NCBI RefSeq assembly: GCF_011759385.1
Contig: NZ_JAARLY010000002.1
Location: forward strand, 186,001 to 250,000
DNA from: Oleiagrimonas sp. C23AA
GTDB taxonomy: Bacteria; Pseudomonadota; Gammaproteobacteria; Xanthomonadales; Rhodanobacteraceae
Length of the DNA: 64,000 nucleotides
Reading direction: 5' to 3'
The position numbers and the translations under genes are program-made. The first letter of the stretch is position 1. Every line of letters starts with the position of its first letter. Under the pieces are notes generated by a model. That model did no database searches and was not told the DNA's origin. It worked only from the letters and a program-made list of their open reading frames with translations. Below, piece after piece: positions 32,206 to 41,865 of this stretch.

Positions 32206-32749
32206 GGCGGTTCTCCGGGGCGAGGGCGGCTTCCAGCGCGTGTCGGGCGCGGTGCAGGGTGACGCTGACGTGATTGCGACTCATGCCGGTGGCGCGGGCG
32301 ATGGCGTCGATCTCCAGCCCTTGCACGCAACGCAGCGTGAAGCATTCGGCTTCGGCCGGTTTCAGCCGTGCCAGCGCCTGGCGCAGACGTTGCGCGCGTT
32401 CGCCCTGTTCGGTGTGGGCGTCCGGCTCCGGTTCGGCGCTGTCCAGACGGTGTTGCGCCCAGTGCGGCAGCAGGCGCTGGCGGCGTTGCTGGCGGCGCAG
32501 CCGATCAATCGCGGCACGGGTGGCGGCGGTCGCCAGCCAGGCCGGCCACGAGCTCACCTGGTGTGGTGGGGACTGCAGCAGCTTTACGAATACATCCTGC
32601 TGCACGTCTTCGGCGCTGGCATGACGACCCAACACGCGATAGGCGGCCAGATAAACATGGCGCCCGTACTGGCGGGCGAGCGAGGCGACCTCGGCGTGGC
32701 TGGGCGGCGACATGGCGGCCTCGTTCGGTGGTGAGGCGGTGATGGACAC
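32195..32749 (-). CDS. ECF-type RNA polymerase sigma factor
   Basis: The 184-residue protein has region 2 (VYLAAYRVLGRHASAEDVQQ DVF, split here; DNA melting helix ATAATRAAIDRLRR) and region 4 (LARLKPAEAECFTLRCVQGL and the HTH IDAIARATGMSRNHVSVTL), with the typical acidic linker between. It should direct RNA polymerase to a small regulon, probably including its own operon. Partner is the overlapping membrane gene. AGGAA lies 11 nt before the ATG. The stress signal is unknown. Confidence 0.93.
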   Translation of the reverse strand: MSITASPPNEAAMSPPSHAEVASLARQYGRHVYLAAYRVLGRHASAEDVQQDVFVKLLQSPPHQVSSWPAWLATAATRAAIDRLRRQQRRQRLLPHWAQHRLDSAEPEPDAHTEQGERAQRLRQALARLKPAEAECFTLRCVQGLEIDAIARATGMSRNHVSVTLHRARHALEAALAPENRHDH

Positions 32750-32862
32750 GGGCGATTCCTCGGCTGCAATTCACCCATAAAGACGTGCCACGCGCGCTGA
32801 TCTTACAAAGCCGCGCCGCGGCGTGCGCATAATGGGCGCCAACGTGCACGAAGGAGGCGCAC

Positions 32863-33507
32863 ATGATGGTTGTCGCCACGATGGCGCTGGCGCTGGCGTC
32901 GAGTGCTGGCACATGCGCCCGCGTACCGCACAGCGAGGCGCTGGCCGTGGTTTGCTCGCAGCCACCCCTGCATGCCTTGCAGCAGCGTATCGACCGTTTG
33001 AGCGCGGTACTTCGAGGTGATTATCGCGGTGAACAGCGGCGTCTTTTCGCCGAGGGCGAACGGTTTTTCCGCATCGAGCGCGAGGCGTGCGCACAAGCAG
33101 ATGCGGCCGGTGGCATCAGCGAGTGCCTTCGCCAGACATTGGGCCGGCGCTTGCACACCTTGCAGCGCCTGCAGAAAGCGCCGCAGGCCCTGGCGGGGTC
33201 CGTGGCCAGCTACCTCTATGTCTATCCCGACTACCTGCAACGCTTCGCCAACGACTACCAGGGGCGAACGGTACACGTCTTTGGTGTGGTACGGCCCGCG
33301 CATTGCAGCGTGGATGGCCATCTGGCGGCCTCACGTGCGGCGCTGGTATTTCACGGCACATCGTTGTCGCTGGATCTGCCGCCGTTGCGCGCCGAGCAGG
33401 GCAAGGCATTGTGTCGCCAGGCCCCGGCACGCTGGTGGCGTGTGCAGGTTCAGCTGCGCGATCGTCGCCTGCGATTGACATGGAAACCGCAAGGAGCAGG
33501 GCGTTGA
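32863..33507 (+). CDS. Exported protein of unknown function
   Basis: The 214-residue protein starts MMVVATMALALASSAGTCAR, a plausible short signal peptide, after a near-perfect AAGGAGG at 32851-32857. The body is helical with Arg and Cys (ALQQRIDRLSAVLRGDYRGE, CLRQTLGRRLHTLQRLQKAP) then beta-rich (TVHVFGVVRPAHCSVDGHLA). Five or so cysteines suggest disulphides in the periplasm. I do not recognise a family. It overlaps the following GNAT gene by TTGA, so the two are co-translated. Confidence 0.75.
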   Translation: MMVVATMALALASSAGTCARVPHSEALAVVCSQPPLHALQQRIDRLSAVLRGDYRGEQRRLFAEGERFFRIEREACAQADAAGGISECLRQTLGRRLHTLQRLQKAPQALAGSVASYLYVYPDYLQRFANDYQGRTVHVFGVVRPAHCSVDGHLAASRAALVFHGTSLSLDLPPLRAEQGKALCRQAPARWWRVQVQLRDRRLRLTWKPQGAGR

Positions 33508-33953
33508 AGCCGTTGGCTGGCGTGCAGCTGGAGACGACCACCGATTGGCCAGCCGCCGAGGCGAAGATACTCAGCGACGGCATCGTCGGCTTCAACCGTG
33601 CGGCCCGGCCCGACCTGGAGCCGGTCGAGGCCGAGCAGCGCTTTCTGGTGGTGGCGCGCGATGGCGCTGGCCGGGTGTGTGGCGGGCTGCGTGCACGCTG
33701 TTTCTGGAACACGCTGCACATCGAGTTGATGTGGGTGCACCAGGCGCAGCGCGGTCGGGGGCTGGGGCGCGACATTCTGGCCGCCGCCGAGGATCGGGCG
33801 GTGTCGCTGGGCTATGCGCTGGCCCATGTAGAAACCACCAGCTGGCAGGCGCTGACGTTTTATCGCAAGGTCGGCTACGCCTTGCGTTACGCCATGGAAG
33901 GGCGTCCGGTGGGCGAGACGTCCTACTATCTGTCGCGCAGCTTGCCCGTTTAG
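33504..33953 (+). CDS. GNAT-family N-acetyltransferase
   Basis: The 149-residue single GNAT domain has strand beta4 (HIELMWVHQAQRGRGLGRDI) with the acetyl-CoA-binding R-G-x-G-L-G loop and the C-terminal TSWQALTFYRKVGYALRYAM, typical of GNAT beta6-alpha. The chosen start is TTG 33504, 7 nt after AAGGAG and overlapping the previous stop as TTGA; the longer frame with ATG 33480 is possible. The substrate is not predictable. Translation coupling suggests a link with the preceding exported protein, but their compartments differ. Confidence 0.88.
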   Translation: MKPLAGVQLETTTDWPAAEAKILSDGIVGFNRAARPDLEPVEAEQRFLVVARDGAGRVCGGLRARCFWNTLHIELMWVHQAQRGRGLGRDILAAAEDRAVSLGYALAHVETTSWQALTFYRKVGYALRYAMEGRPVGETSYYLSRSLPV

Positions 33954-33963
33954 TCGCAGTACT

Positions 33964-34443
33964 TTAAGGTTGGCGCGCCTGCAGGGCGACCTGCTTGCCG
34001 CCAGGAAGGTGCTGGCGGCCGACCTCGACAAAATCCATGGCGGCATGGAAAGCAGCCGACGCCGGGTTGGGTGGCGCGATGTCGTACTCGCAGCCGATCA
34101 CGCTGACGTCTTTCCGCGCCCAGGTGAAGGCGCCCGCGTACAGCGCCGCCGCATGGCCGGCGCGGCGCGCCTCGGGCGCCACCACGACACGGTCGATATA
34201 GGCAAAACGCGCGTAGCGGTCGGCAAACCAGCGGTAGTTGGCACTGGCGTAATCGGCGCCTTCGCGCAGCACCAGTACAAAGGCATGCGGGGCGCCCACC
34301 GGACCGATAGCGCGGTGCCAGCCCGGTTGTGCCAGCAGGTGCGCCAGATGCGCACCGTCCATGGGGCTGAGCACGGCGACAAAGCGCGCGTTGAGCGACA
34401 GGATGGCCGCATGATCAGCGGACTCGATGGGCCGCGGTTGCAT
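33964..34443 (-). CDS. GNAT-family N-acetyltransferase
   Basis: The 159-residue protein contains YIDRVVVAPEARRAGHAAALYAG in two pieces, YIDRVVVAPEARRAGH being the acetyl-CoA pyrophosphate loop, and a C-terminal NPASAAFHAAMDFVEVGRQ motif, which identifies a GNAT acetyltransferase. It begins MQPRPIESADHAAILSLNAR, the usual beta1-alpha1 of the family. ATG 34443 is chosen; a GTG three codons upstream would overlap the preceding gene. It follows the DUF2058 gene with a 2-nt gap and is probably co-transcribed with it. Substrate unknown. Confidence 0.87.
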   Translation of the reverse strand: MQPRPIESADHAAILSLNARFVAVLSPMDGAHLAHLLAQPGWHRAIGPVGAPHAFVLVLREGADYASANYRWFADRYARFAYIDRVVVAPEARRAGHAAALYAGAFTWARKDVSVIGCEYDIAPPNPASAAFHAAMDFVEVGRQHLPGGKQVALQARQP

Positions 34444-34445
34444 GC

Positions 34446-34985
34446 TCACCACATCAAGTCGTCGGGCACCGGCGGGAACTGGTCGTAGTAATCGTCGTCC
34501 TCGCTGCGCTTGGCATCAGCGTCGCCGTGATCGACCACGATCAGGGTGGCCTCGCGTTCGCGTACCTTGTCGGCCGACGCGCGCGGCAGCAGCGCGTAGC
34601 CCTCGCCATGACGGCAGATCACCAGCGCGCCGCGCGCCAGCTGACCGCGCAGGTCGGCGGTGATGCGCACATCACGAATCACGCTGCCATCGGTAAACCG
34701 ATACGGCTCTTCGCCGTCCAAGGGAATCTGGTGCGTGTTGATGATGTGCACCGCCTGGGCGTGGGCTTCCCTGGCCTGCGCCTTGGCCTTGTGCTCGGCG
34801 GCCAGAGCGCGGTCACGCTCGGCGCGTTCGGCCTGCAGGCGCGCGCCGTCCACGTCTGACGCGGGCGCGTCGGCCTGCTTGCCTTTCTGCTTGCGCTGGC
34901 GATTTTTCTCGCGCACCACTTCGTTGACCTTGGACTTCTTGGCCAGGCCTTGTTTGAGCAGCTGATCCTGCAGGGCGTTTCGCAT
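34446..34985 (-). CDS. DUF2058-family protein (YaiL-like)
   Basis: The 179-residue protein starts MRNALQDQLLKQGLAKKSKV, followed by a very basic stretch (REKNRQRKQKGKQ) and an Arg/Ala/Glu-rich coiled coil. The conserved C-terminal block is HIINTHQIPLDGEEPYRFTD and RGALVICRHGEGYALLPR. This layout matches DUF2058/YaiL, a nucleoprotein-like family of unknown function whose basic N-terminus suggests nucleic-acid binding. Length is typical. It shares an operon with the GNAT gene. Confidence 0.9.
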   Translation of the reverse strand: MRNALQDQLLKQGLAKKSKVNEVVREKNRQRKQKGKQADAPASDVDGARLQAERAERDRALAAEHKAKAQAREAHAQAVHIINTHQIPLDGEEPYRFTDGSVIRDVRITADLRGQLARGALVICRHGEGYALLPRASADKVREREATLIVVDHGDADAKRSEDDDYYDQFPPVPDDLMW

Positions 34986-35172
34986 GGGATTTTTCCGGGC
35001 GGCGCTTCAAGTCCGCCATCACGTGCCAAAGTGATGATTTTCGTGGATGCGTGGTGGCCTGTCCATGTGTCCGGACATGTCTTCGCGCCATGGACAATGC
35101 GGGTGTGCAGTGTCAGATTTCTGGACCAGGCAAGCTTCACACGATTGGGTTGTTGGTAACGAGGGGAAACGC

Positions 35173-36165
35173 ATGCGAGCGATCAGGGGTGTTTGGCTGG
35201 GACTGATGCTGGCGTTGCCGGCGGTGGCCACGGCGGCGAGCGCGCCACCGGACGGGGCGACTGTCGAGCTATGGCACGGCCGAATACCACCCGACGGCAC
35301 GCGCCAGGCGGTCACCGAGAAAAACGGTGGCACCAACAGCCAGACGCCGGCCTCGAAAGCCGATCCGCAGGCTACCCAAGCCAGCTTGCCGAACCTGACC
35401 ATCCACCTGCCCAAGTCCAACCCGACGCACACGGCGGTGGTGGTGTGCCCGGGTGGCGGTTACGGCTTTCTGGCGTTCGACTGGGAGGGCACGCAGGTGG
35501 CGCGCTGGTTCAACGCGCACGGCGTGGCGGTGTTCATACTGCAGTATCGCTTCGGGCCGAAACATCACTACCCGCAACCGACCGACGATGGCCGCCGCGC
35601 GATGCGCTGGGTGCGTTATCACGCCGCCGACTACGGCATCGATCCCAGGCACATCGGCATCATGGGGTTCTCGGCCGGCGGCCATCTGGCGTCCACCGTA
35701 TCCACGCATTACGCCGACAGCACGGCCATTGGCCATGACGCCATCGCCCGCGTATCGGCGCGACCGGATTTCACCATTCTGGGTTATCCGGTGATCACCA
35801 TGAAAAAGTCCTTCACGCACATGGGATCGCGCCAGAACCTGCTGGGCAAGCACCCGTCGCAGGCCTTGGTGAACAAGCTTTCCAACGAAACCCAGGTCAC
35901 GTCGGACACGCCGCCGGCTTTCATCTATGTGACCGATGCCGACACGCTGGTGCCGCCCACCAACAGCATTGAGTACTACCTGGCACTGCATCGCCACCAT
36001 GTGCCGGCGGAGCTTCATGTGTTTCGTGTCGGCGGGCATGGCTCGGGGCTGGGCAGCAAGGACAAGCTGCTGGCCGTGTGGCCCGATCTGCTGGCGCGCT
36101 GGATGGCCGGCATGGGCCTGATGACATACCCGGGACTTGGTGTCGAACACAGTCCGATCCAGTAA
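35173..36165 (+). CDS. Secreted alpha/beta-hydrolase esterase (acetyl xylan esterase / BD-FAE-like)
   Basis: The 330-residue protein has a signal peptide (MRAIRGVWLGLMLALPAVAT, cut near AAS). The alpha/beta hydrolase core shows VVVCPGGGYGFLAFDWEG (oxyanion loop), nucleophile Ser in IGIMGFSAGGHLAS, Asp in FIYVTDADTLVPP and His in FRVGGHGSGLG, a complete triad. This subgroup contains acetyl-xylan and feruloyl esterases and prolyl-oligopeptidase-like esterases. GAGGGG precedes ATG 35173. It likely acts in the periplasm or medium on acylated polysaccharides or small esters. The gene is monocistronic, ending at a terminator shared with ahcY. Confidence 0.9.
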   Translation: MRAIRGVWLGLMLALPAVATAASAPPDGATVELWHGRIPPDGTRQAVTEKNGGTNSQTPASKADPQATQASLPNLTIHLPKSNPTHTAVVVCPGGGYGFLAFDWEGTQVARWFNAHGVAVFILQYRFGPKHHYPQPTDDGRRAMRWVRYHAADYGIDPRHIGIMGFSAGGHLASTVSTHYADSTAIGHDAIARVSARPDFTILGYPVITMKKSFTHMGSRQNLLGKHPSQALVNKLSNETQVTSDTPPAFIYVTDADTLVPPTNSIEYYLALHRHHVPAELHVFRVGGHGSGLGSKDKLLAVWPDLLARWMAGMGLMTYPGLGVEHSPIQ

Positions 36166-36189
36166 GCGTCAGGTGGCCGGTCCGATCAT

Positions 36190-36224
36190 AAAAAAAAGCG
36201 CGACCGCAAAGGCCGCGCTTTTTT
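36190..36224. terminator. Bidirectional intrinsic terminator
   Basis: AAAAAAGCGCG pairs with CGCGCTTTTTT around a short internal CC/GG stem. A-run and T-run on either side provide a U-tract for both the esterase (plus) and ahcY (minus) transcripts. Confidence 0.85.
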
Positions 36225-36258
36225 GTTGACCGATACCGGTGCCAGGTACCGGAGGCGA

Positions 36259-37686
<1,428 letters not shown>

Positions 37687-37706
37687 GGTTTGCTTGGCTC
37701 CGTTGT

Positions 37707-37800
37707 CTAGGGCGCCGTTGCGGGTGGTTCGCCGAGCCTGACCGAGGCCGAAAACGCGCTCTTCCAAGCGCTTCCCAGCCCAGTTGCAACGCCCCTCGGC
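37707..37800 (-). promoter_or_regulatory. SAH (S-adenosylhomocysteine) riboswitch
   Basis: Reading the minus strand, the leader runs GCCGAGGGGCGTTGCAAC ... CAGGCTCGGC ... GCAACGGCGCCC. The first and second elements form the P1 stem (GCCGAG with CTCGGC), and GGGCGTTGC pairs with GCAACGGCGCCC as the pseudoknot-forming element, matching the SAH (AdoCys) riboswitch consensus found before ahcY in many beta- and gammaproteobacteria. It lies 20 nt upstream of the start codon. SAH binding is expected to raise expression. Confidence 0.92.
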
Positions 37801-37815
37801 GGCATTGAGACGGTC

Positions 37816-37821
37816 ATTATA
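37816..37821 (-). promoter_or_regulatory. -10 element for ahcY
   Basis: A perfect TATAAT on the minus strand would start transcription about 8 nt before the riboswitch. A TTGACA also occurs (37844-37849, minus) but 22 nt upstream, too far to be its normal partner; the -35 is therefore unassigned. Confidence 0.55.
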
Positions 37822-37948
37822 TCGCTGTGTCCGGATAAAACGATGTCAACCGCGTGGAAACGGCGTAAATGCGCACATGCCATAAGCGTGTGGCCGGTGC
37901 GTTCACATTCGGCGCGTATAGTGGAGGGCTAACCGAACTGGAGGAAAC

Positions 37949-40687
37949 ATGACCACGCGAACCGATTCCGACGAGCTGCGCAACATCGAGTTTCTGCCCC
38001 ACGACGGCCCGCTGCGTGATGACGTCAGACGTCTGGGCGCCCAGGTGGGCCGGATGCTGGCAGAGCAGGGTGGCGAGCCCTTCCTGGAACGCGTGGAAAA
38101 TGTGCGCACAGCGGCCATCAGCCGACGCGAGGCTGGCAATGACGTGCAGACCCTGGCCGGCAAGCTGAGCGGCCTGGATGTGGCCGAAAGCGAGTCGCTG
38201 GCGCGCGCCTTCGCCGCCTACTTCCATGCCGTGAACATTGCCGAGCGCGTGCATCGTATTCGCCGTCGCCGCGACTATCAGCGCGACGCCGACGCACCCT
38301 CGCAGCCCGAATCGCTGGCCGATGTGCTGGAAAAGCTCAAGGCCCAGGGCGTGTCGGCCGACGAGTTGCTGCAGTGGATCGACCGGCTGGATGTGGAGCC
38401 GGTGTTTACCGCCCACCCCACCGAGGCCGTGCGCCGCTCGCTGCTGGAAAAGGAGCAGGAGATCGTGCGTGCGCTGGTCGCCGATTTCGATGCCAGCCTG
38501 CCGCCGGCCGAGCGCGCCGTGGACTTGGCGCGCATGCGCATGGCCATGACCGCCAGCTGGCAGACCGCCGAGGCCTCGCGCGTGAAGCCCTCGGTGCAGG
38601 ACGAGTTCGAGCACGTCACCTTCTACCTGTCCGATCCCATCTACCGAGTGCTGCCGGCGTTCTATGAAAGCTTCCAGCACGAGCTCAAGCGCGTTTACGG
38701 CATCGAGCAGCCGCTGCCGCGCGTGCTGCGCTTTGCCTCGTGGGTGGGCGGCGACATGGACGGCAACCCCAACGTCGGTGCCGATACCATCACCGAGACG
38801 CTGCGTGCGCAGCGCGCGCAGGTGCTGGAGCGCTACATCGACGACTGCGCTCACCTGGGTCGGCTGCTCAGCCAGACCGATGACCGCATCAACGTCGATG
38901 CCGCCTTGCGCGAGCGCCTGGCGCATTACCGCGAACAGTTCCCCGAGGCCGATGCGCAGATTCGTCCGCGCCATCGCGACATGCCGTATCGCTGCCTGCT
39001 GACGCTTATGAAGGCGCGCCTGGAGGCCACGCTGGACGATGCCGACACCGGTTACGCCAGCGTTGACGGCTTCGCCGAGGATCTGGGCCTGATCGCCGCC
39101 AGCCTGCGCGCCAACAAGGGCGAGCATGCCGGTCTGTTTGCCGTCGAGCGTTTGCAGCAGCGCGTGCGCAGTTTCGCCTTCCATCTGGCGCGCCTGGACG
39201 TACGCCAGGATTCACGTGTGCATGCCGATGCGCTGGCTGCGCTGCTGGGTGACGAAGGCTGGGCCGAGCGCGAGGTCGGCGAGCAGGTTGCCACGCTGCG
39301 TGATTACGCCAAGGGCGACAAGGCGCTGGCCGCCGGCGAGGACGAAACCGCCACGCGTCTGCGCGATGTATTCACCGCCATGGCCGCCGGCCGCGAGCGT
39401 TACGGTGCCGAAGCGCTGGGTCTTTACATCATCTCCATGGCCGAATCGGCGGCCGACGTGCTGGCCGTGCTGGCGCTGGCGCGCCACGGCGGTTTGACCG
39501 AGCCTGCCGACGCGGGAGGCGATCGCGTGCCGCTGGATATCGCGCCGCTGTTCGAGACCGTGGATGATCTCACGCATGGCCCGGACACCTTGCGCGCGCT
39601 GCTGGAGGATCCGGTCTACCGCGCACACCTGAAGCAGCGCGGTGATCGTCAGTTCATCATGTTGGGTTACTCGGACAGCGGCAAGGATGGTGGCATTCTG
39701 GCTGCGCGTTGGGGGTTGCAGCGCGCTCAGGTGGAACTGCTCAAGGTGGCCCGCGAGGCCGGCATCGAAGTGGTGTTCTTCCACGGCCGTGGTGGTTCGG
39801 CCAGCCGCGGTGGTTCACGTGTGACGCCGGCGCTGATGTCCTCGCCGCGTGGTTCGGTCGCCGGTCGTTTGCGTGTGACCGAGCAGGGCGAGGTGATTCA
39901 TCGCCGCTACGGCATCCGCGCGCTGGGCGTGCGTCATCTGGAGCAGACCGTGGGCGCGGTGCTGCGCGCCAGCCTGCGCCCGCGCGAACCTGACACCCGC
40001 GAGGATGACTGGCGTGCGCGCATGTCGCAGCTGGCCGCCTACAGCCGCGAAACCTATCGCGATTTCGTCACCGATCCGAACTTCGTGCAGTACTTCCGCA
40101 CCGCCACCCCGATCGACGTGATCGAGCACATGACGCTGGGCTCGCGCCCGTCGCGCCGTCGCTCCATGCGTGGCGTGGAGGATCTGCGTGCCATTCCCTG
40201 GGTGTTCTCCTGGACGCAGTGCCGCTCCATCATGCCCGGCTGGTACGGCGTGGGCAGCGCGCTGGAGCGTGGTGCGGAAGAATTCGGCGAAGATGCGTTG
40301 GCGGAAATGGCCCGCGACTGGCCGTTCTTGGCGACGCTGCTCAACGACGTGGAGATGGTGCTGGCCAAGGTCGACCTGGATATCGCCGAGACCTTCTCGC
40401 GCCTGTCCGGTGATCTGCACGGCCACTTCTTCCCGAAGATTCGCGAAGAGTTCGAGCGCACCGTGAAATGGGTGCTGCGCCTGAAGGGTCAGGATCGCCT
40501 GCTGACTGATGATCGCCGCCTGGAGCTGTCGATCCGCTTGCGCAACCCGTACATCGATCCGATGAGCGTGCTGCAGGTGAACCTGCTTGAGCGCTGGCGT
40601 CAGGGCGGTAGCGACGATGCCCAGCTGTTGCGCGCGCTGGTCGCTTGCGTCAACGGCGTGTCGCAGGGGCTGCAGAACACCGGCTGA
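37949..40687 (+). CDS. ppc: Phosphoenolpyruvate carboxylase
   Basis: The 912-residue enzyme carboxylates PEP to oxaloacetate to refill the TCA cycle. Landmarks include the catalytic His region [33 protein letters not shown]-type loop ([12 protein letters not shown]), the motif [16 protein letters not shown], the mobile loop [13 protein letters not shown] and the C-terminal NG(V)SQGLQNTG that contributes to allosteric inhibition. GGAGG precedes the ATG at good spacing and TATAGT (37917-37922) is a likely -10. It is monocistronic and divergent from ahcY. Confidence 0.97.
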   Translation: MTTRTDSDELRNIEFLPHDGPLRDDVRRLGAQVGRMLAEQGGEPFLERVENVRTAAISRREAGNDVQTLAGKLSGLDVAESESLARAFAAYFHAVNIAERVHRIRRRRDYQRDADAPSQPESLADVLEKLKAQGVSADELLQWIDRLDVEPVFTAHPTEAVRRSLLEKEQEIVRALVADFDASLPPAERAVDLARMRMAMTASWQTAEASRVKPSVQDEFEHVTFYLSDPIYRVLPAFYESFQHELKRVYGIEQPLPRVLRFASWVGGDMDGNPNVGADTITETLRAQRAQVLERYIDDCAHLGRLLSQTDDRINVDAALRERLAHYREQFPEADAQIRPRHRDMPYRCLLTLMKARLEATLDDADTGYASVDGFAEDLGLIAASLRANKGEHAGLFAVERLQQRVRSFAFHLARLDVRQDSRVHADALAALLGDEGWAEREVGEQVATLRDYAKGDKALAAGEDETATRLRDVFTAMAAGRERYGAEALGLYIISMAESAADVLAVLALARHGGLTEPADAGGDRVPLDIAPLFETVDDLTHGPDTLRALLEDPVYRAHLKQRGDRQFIMLGYSDSGKDGGILAARWGLQRAQVELLKVAREAGIEVVFFHGRGGSASRGGSRVTPALMSSPRGSVAGRLRVTEQGEVIHRRYGIRALGVRHLEQTVGAVLRASLRPREPDTREDDWRARMSQLAAYSRETYRDFVTDPNFVQYFRTATPIDVIEHMTLGSRPSRRRSMRGVEDLRAIPWVFSWTQCRSIMPGWYGVGSALERGAEEFGEDALAEMARDWPFLATLLNDVEMVLAKVDLDIAETFSRLSGDLHGHFFPKIREEFERTVKWVLRLKGQDRLLTDDRRLELSIRLRNPYIDPMSVLQVNLLERWRQGGSDDAQLLRALVACVNGVSQGLQNTG

Positions 40688-41261
40688 GCCGCACGCGTAC
40701 CCGCGGCGCTGTGGCACCGGTGTCGACCGCGCTGGCGATACTTCGATCCCGCAGCGGTTCGCAGCCTTGGGTCGCGGGAAGACCGCATGCGTGCCCGCCG
40801 TTTTGCCGTGCCGGTGCGTCCCTCGACGGGAGCGCACCGGTCGACGGCGGCGCTTGCGCCCGGGACGTCGCCCCATGCGGCTTCATCCGGAGCCATCCGC
40901 TGCCTATTCCGTTCCATCGCCGAATCGGCCGTCCGCCGGCCGGATGCCTTGGCAGGCGTGGAAGCGACATCCGTGTGCGCGGCGAAAAATTGTGAATGGA
41001 CGCTTAAACGTCCATCAATTGGATTGGATGGCTGGTCTTGAAGGTCGGCGTCAATGCCCTATCTACCGCAAAGCCAGAGCCGCGGACCGCGGGTACCGTG
41101 CCTGGCGTCGTATCGCTGCGCCAGGGTGCGACAATCCGCCGGCCGCCTGCCGGCGAATCGATCCCGGTGACGAGACGACGCCAGGGCGCCGAGCCGTCTT
41201 CCGCAATGCGAATGCCGCGGCACCGGCAACCGAACCGATCGATGCGTTGGAGGTGATTGTC
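40688..41261. other. 574-nt intergenic region between ppc and hsp20
   Basis: No supported gene lies here. In-frame open sequence runs into hsp20 but has no protein similarity. It contains a 6-bp hairpin TGGACG-N6-CGTCCA (40997-41014) and the RpoH-type promoter at 41037-41064, leaving an hsp20 leader of about 190 nt. The rest is GC-rich sequence with no recognised signal. Confidence 0.6.
41037..41064 (+). promoter_or_regulatory. RpoH (sigma-32) type promoter of hsp20
   Basis: CTTGAA (41037-41042), a 14-nt spacer and CCCTATCT (41057-41064) match the heat-shock consensus CTTGAA-N13-15-CCCCATNT at all but one defined base. It lies about 200 nt upstream of a small heat-shock protein gene, as expected. 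Confidence 0.75.
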
Positions 41262-41753
41262 ATGAGCGTGAGTCAACTCATCCCCTGGAACCGTAACCGC
41301 ACCGCGCTGGCGACCCAGCCGCAGGCGCGTGATCCATTCCTTTCCCTGCACCGCGAGGTCAACCGCCTGTTCGACGACCTGTGGCGCCAGTTCGACGCGC
41401 CAGCGGCCGTCGGCGGCATGGGCGGCTGGCCGGCCATCGAGCTGGAGGAGCAGGACAAGGCGCTCGTACTCAGTGCCGAGCTGCCGGGCATGGACGAGAA
41501 CGACGTCGAAGTCACTTTCGTCGACCAGGCTCTGGTCCTGCGCGGCGAACGCAAGGGCGGCCGCGACGACAACGCGCGCCGCGCCAGCGAGCGCTTCTAC
41601 GGACGTTTCGAGCGCCGCATTCCGCTGGACGTGGAGATCGAGCCGGAGAAGGCCAAGGCGGAATTCCGCAACGGCGTGCTGACGGTGACCCTGCCGAAGT
41701 CGCCGCAGGCGCAGTCCGAGCCGGTGCGCATCCGCGTCTCGAAGGCCGCCTGA
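41262..41753 (+). CDS. Small heat-shock protein, Hsp20/alpha-crystallin family
   Basis: The 163-residue protein contains an alpha-crystallin domain (about 55-150): WPAIELEEQDKALVLSAELP, GMDENDVEVTFVDQALVLRG, FYGRFERRIPLDVEIEPEKA and the C-terminal block FRNGVLTVTLPKSPQAQSEP that ends in a VRIRVSKAA tail. It is an ATP-independent chaperone holding unfolding proteins in large oligomers. ATG 41262 follows GGAGGT at 7 nt. An RpoH-type promoter is upstream and a strong terminator downstream. It sits next to carbohydrate genes with which it may share stress regulation. Confidence 0.95.
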   Translation: MSVSQLIPWNRNRTALATQPQARDPFLSLHREVNRLFDDLWRQFDAPAAVGGMGGWPAIELEEQDKALVLSAELPGMDENDVEVTFVDQALVLRGERKGGRDDNARRASERFYGRFERRIPLDVEIEPEKAKAEFRNGVLTVTLPKSPQAQSEPVRIRVSKAA

Positions 41754-41813
41754 GCGTGGCTGCTTCCGTTTTGCCGCCGGCTTCTTCCGCCGGCGGCCTA
41801 TTCTAGGGCCCGC

Positions 41814-41847
41814 GGTCGGCGCGGCGGTGCGCGCCGGCCGCCTTTTT
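41814..41847 (+). terminator. Intrinsic terminator after hsp20
   Basis: GGTCGGCGCG pairs with CGCGCCGGCC (one G-T pair) around a 6-nt loop, followed by GCC and TTTTT. A weaker 8-bp hairpin GCCGCCGG/CCGGCGGC precedes it at 41773-41797. Confidence 0.75.
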
Positions 41848-41865
41848 CCAAGGGGGTAGCGATTC

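Noticed and set aside
40688-41261. In-frame N-terminal extension of hsp20
   Set aside because: The extension has no similarity to Hsp20 proteins, and a good ribosome-binding site and RpoH promoter lie downstream of its beginning.
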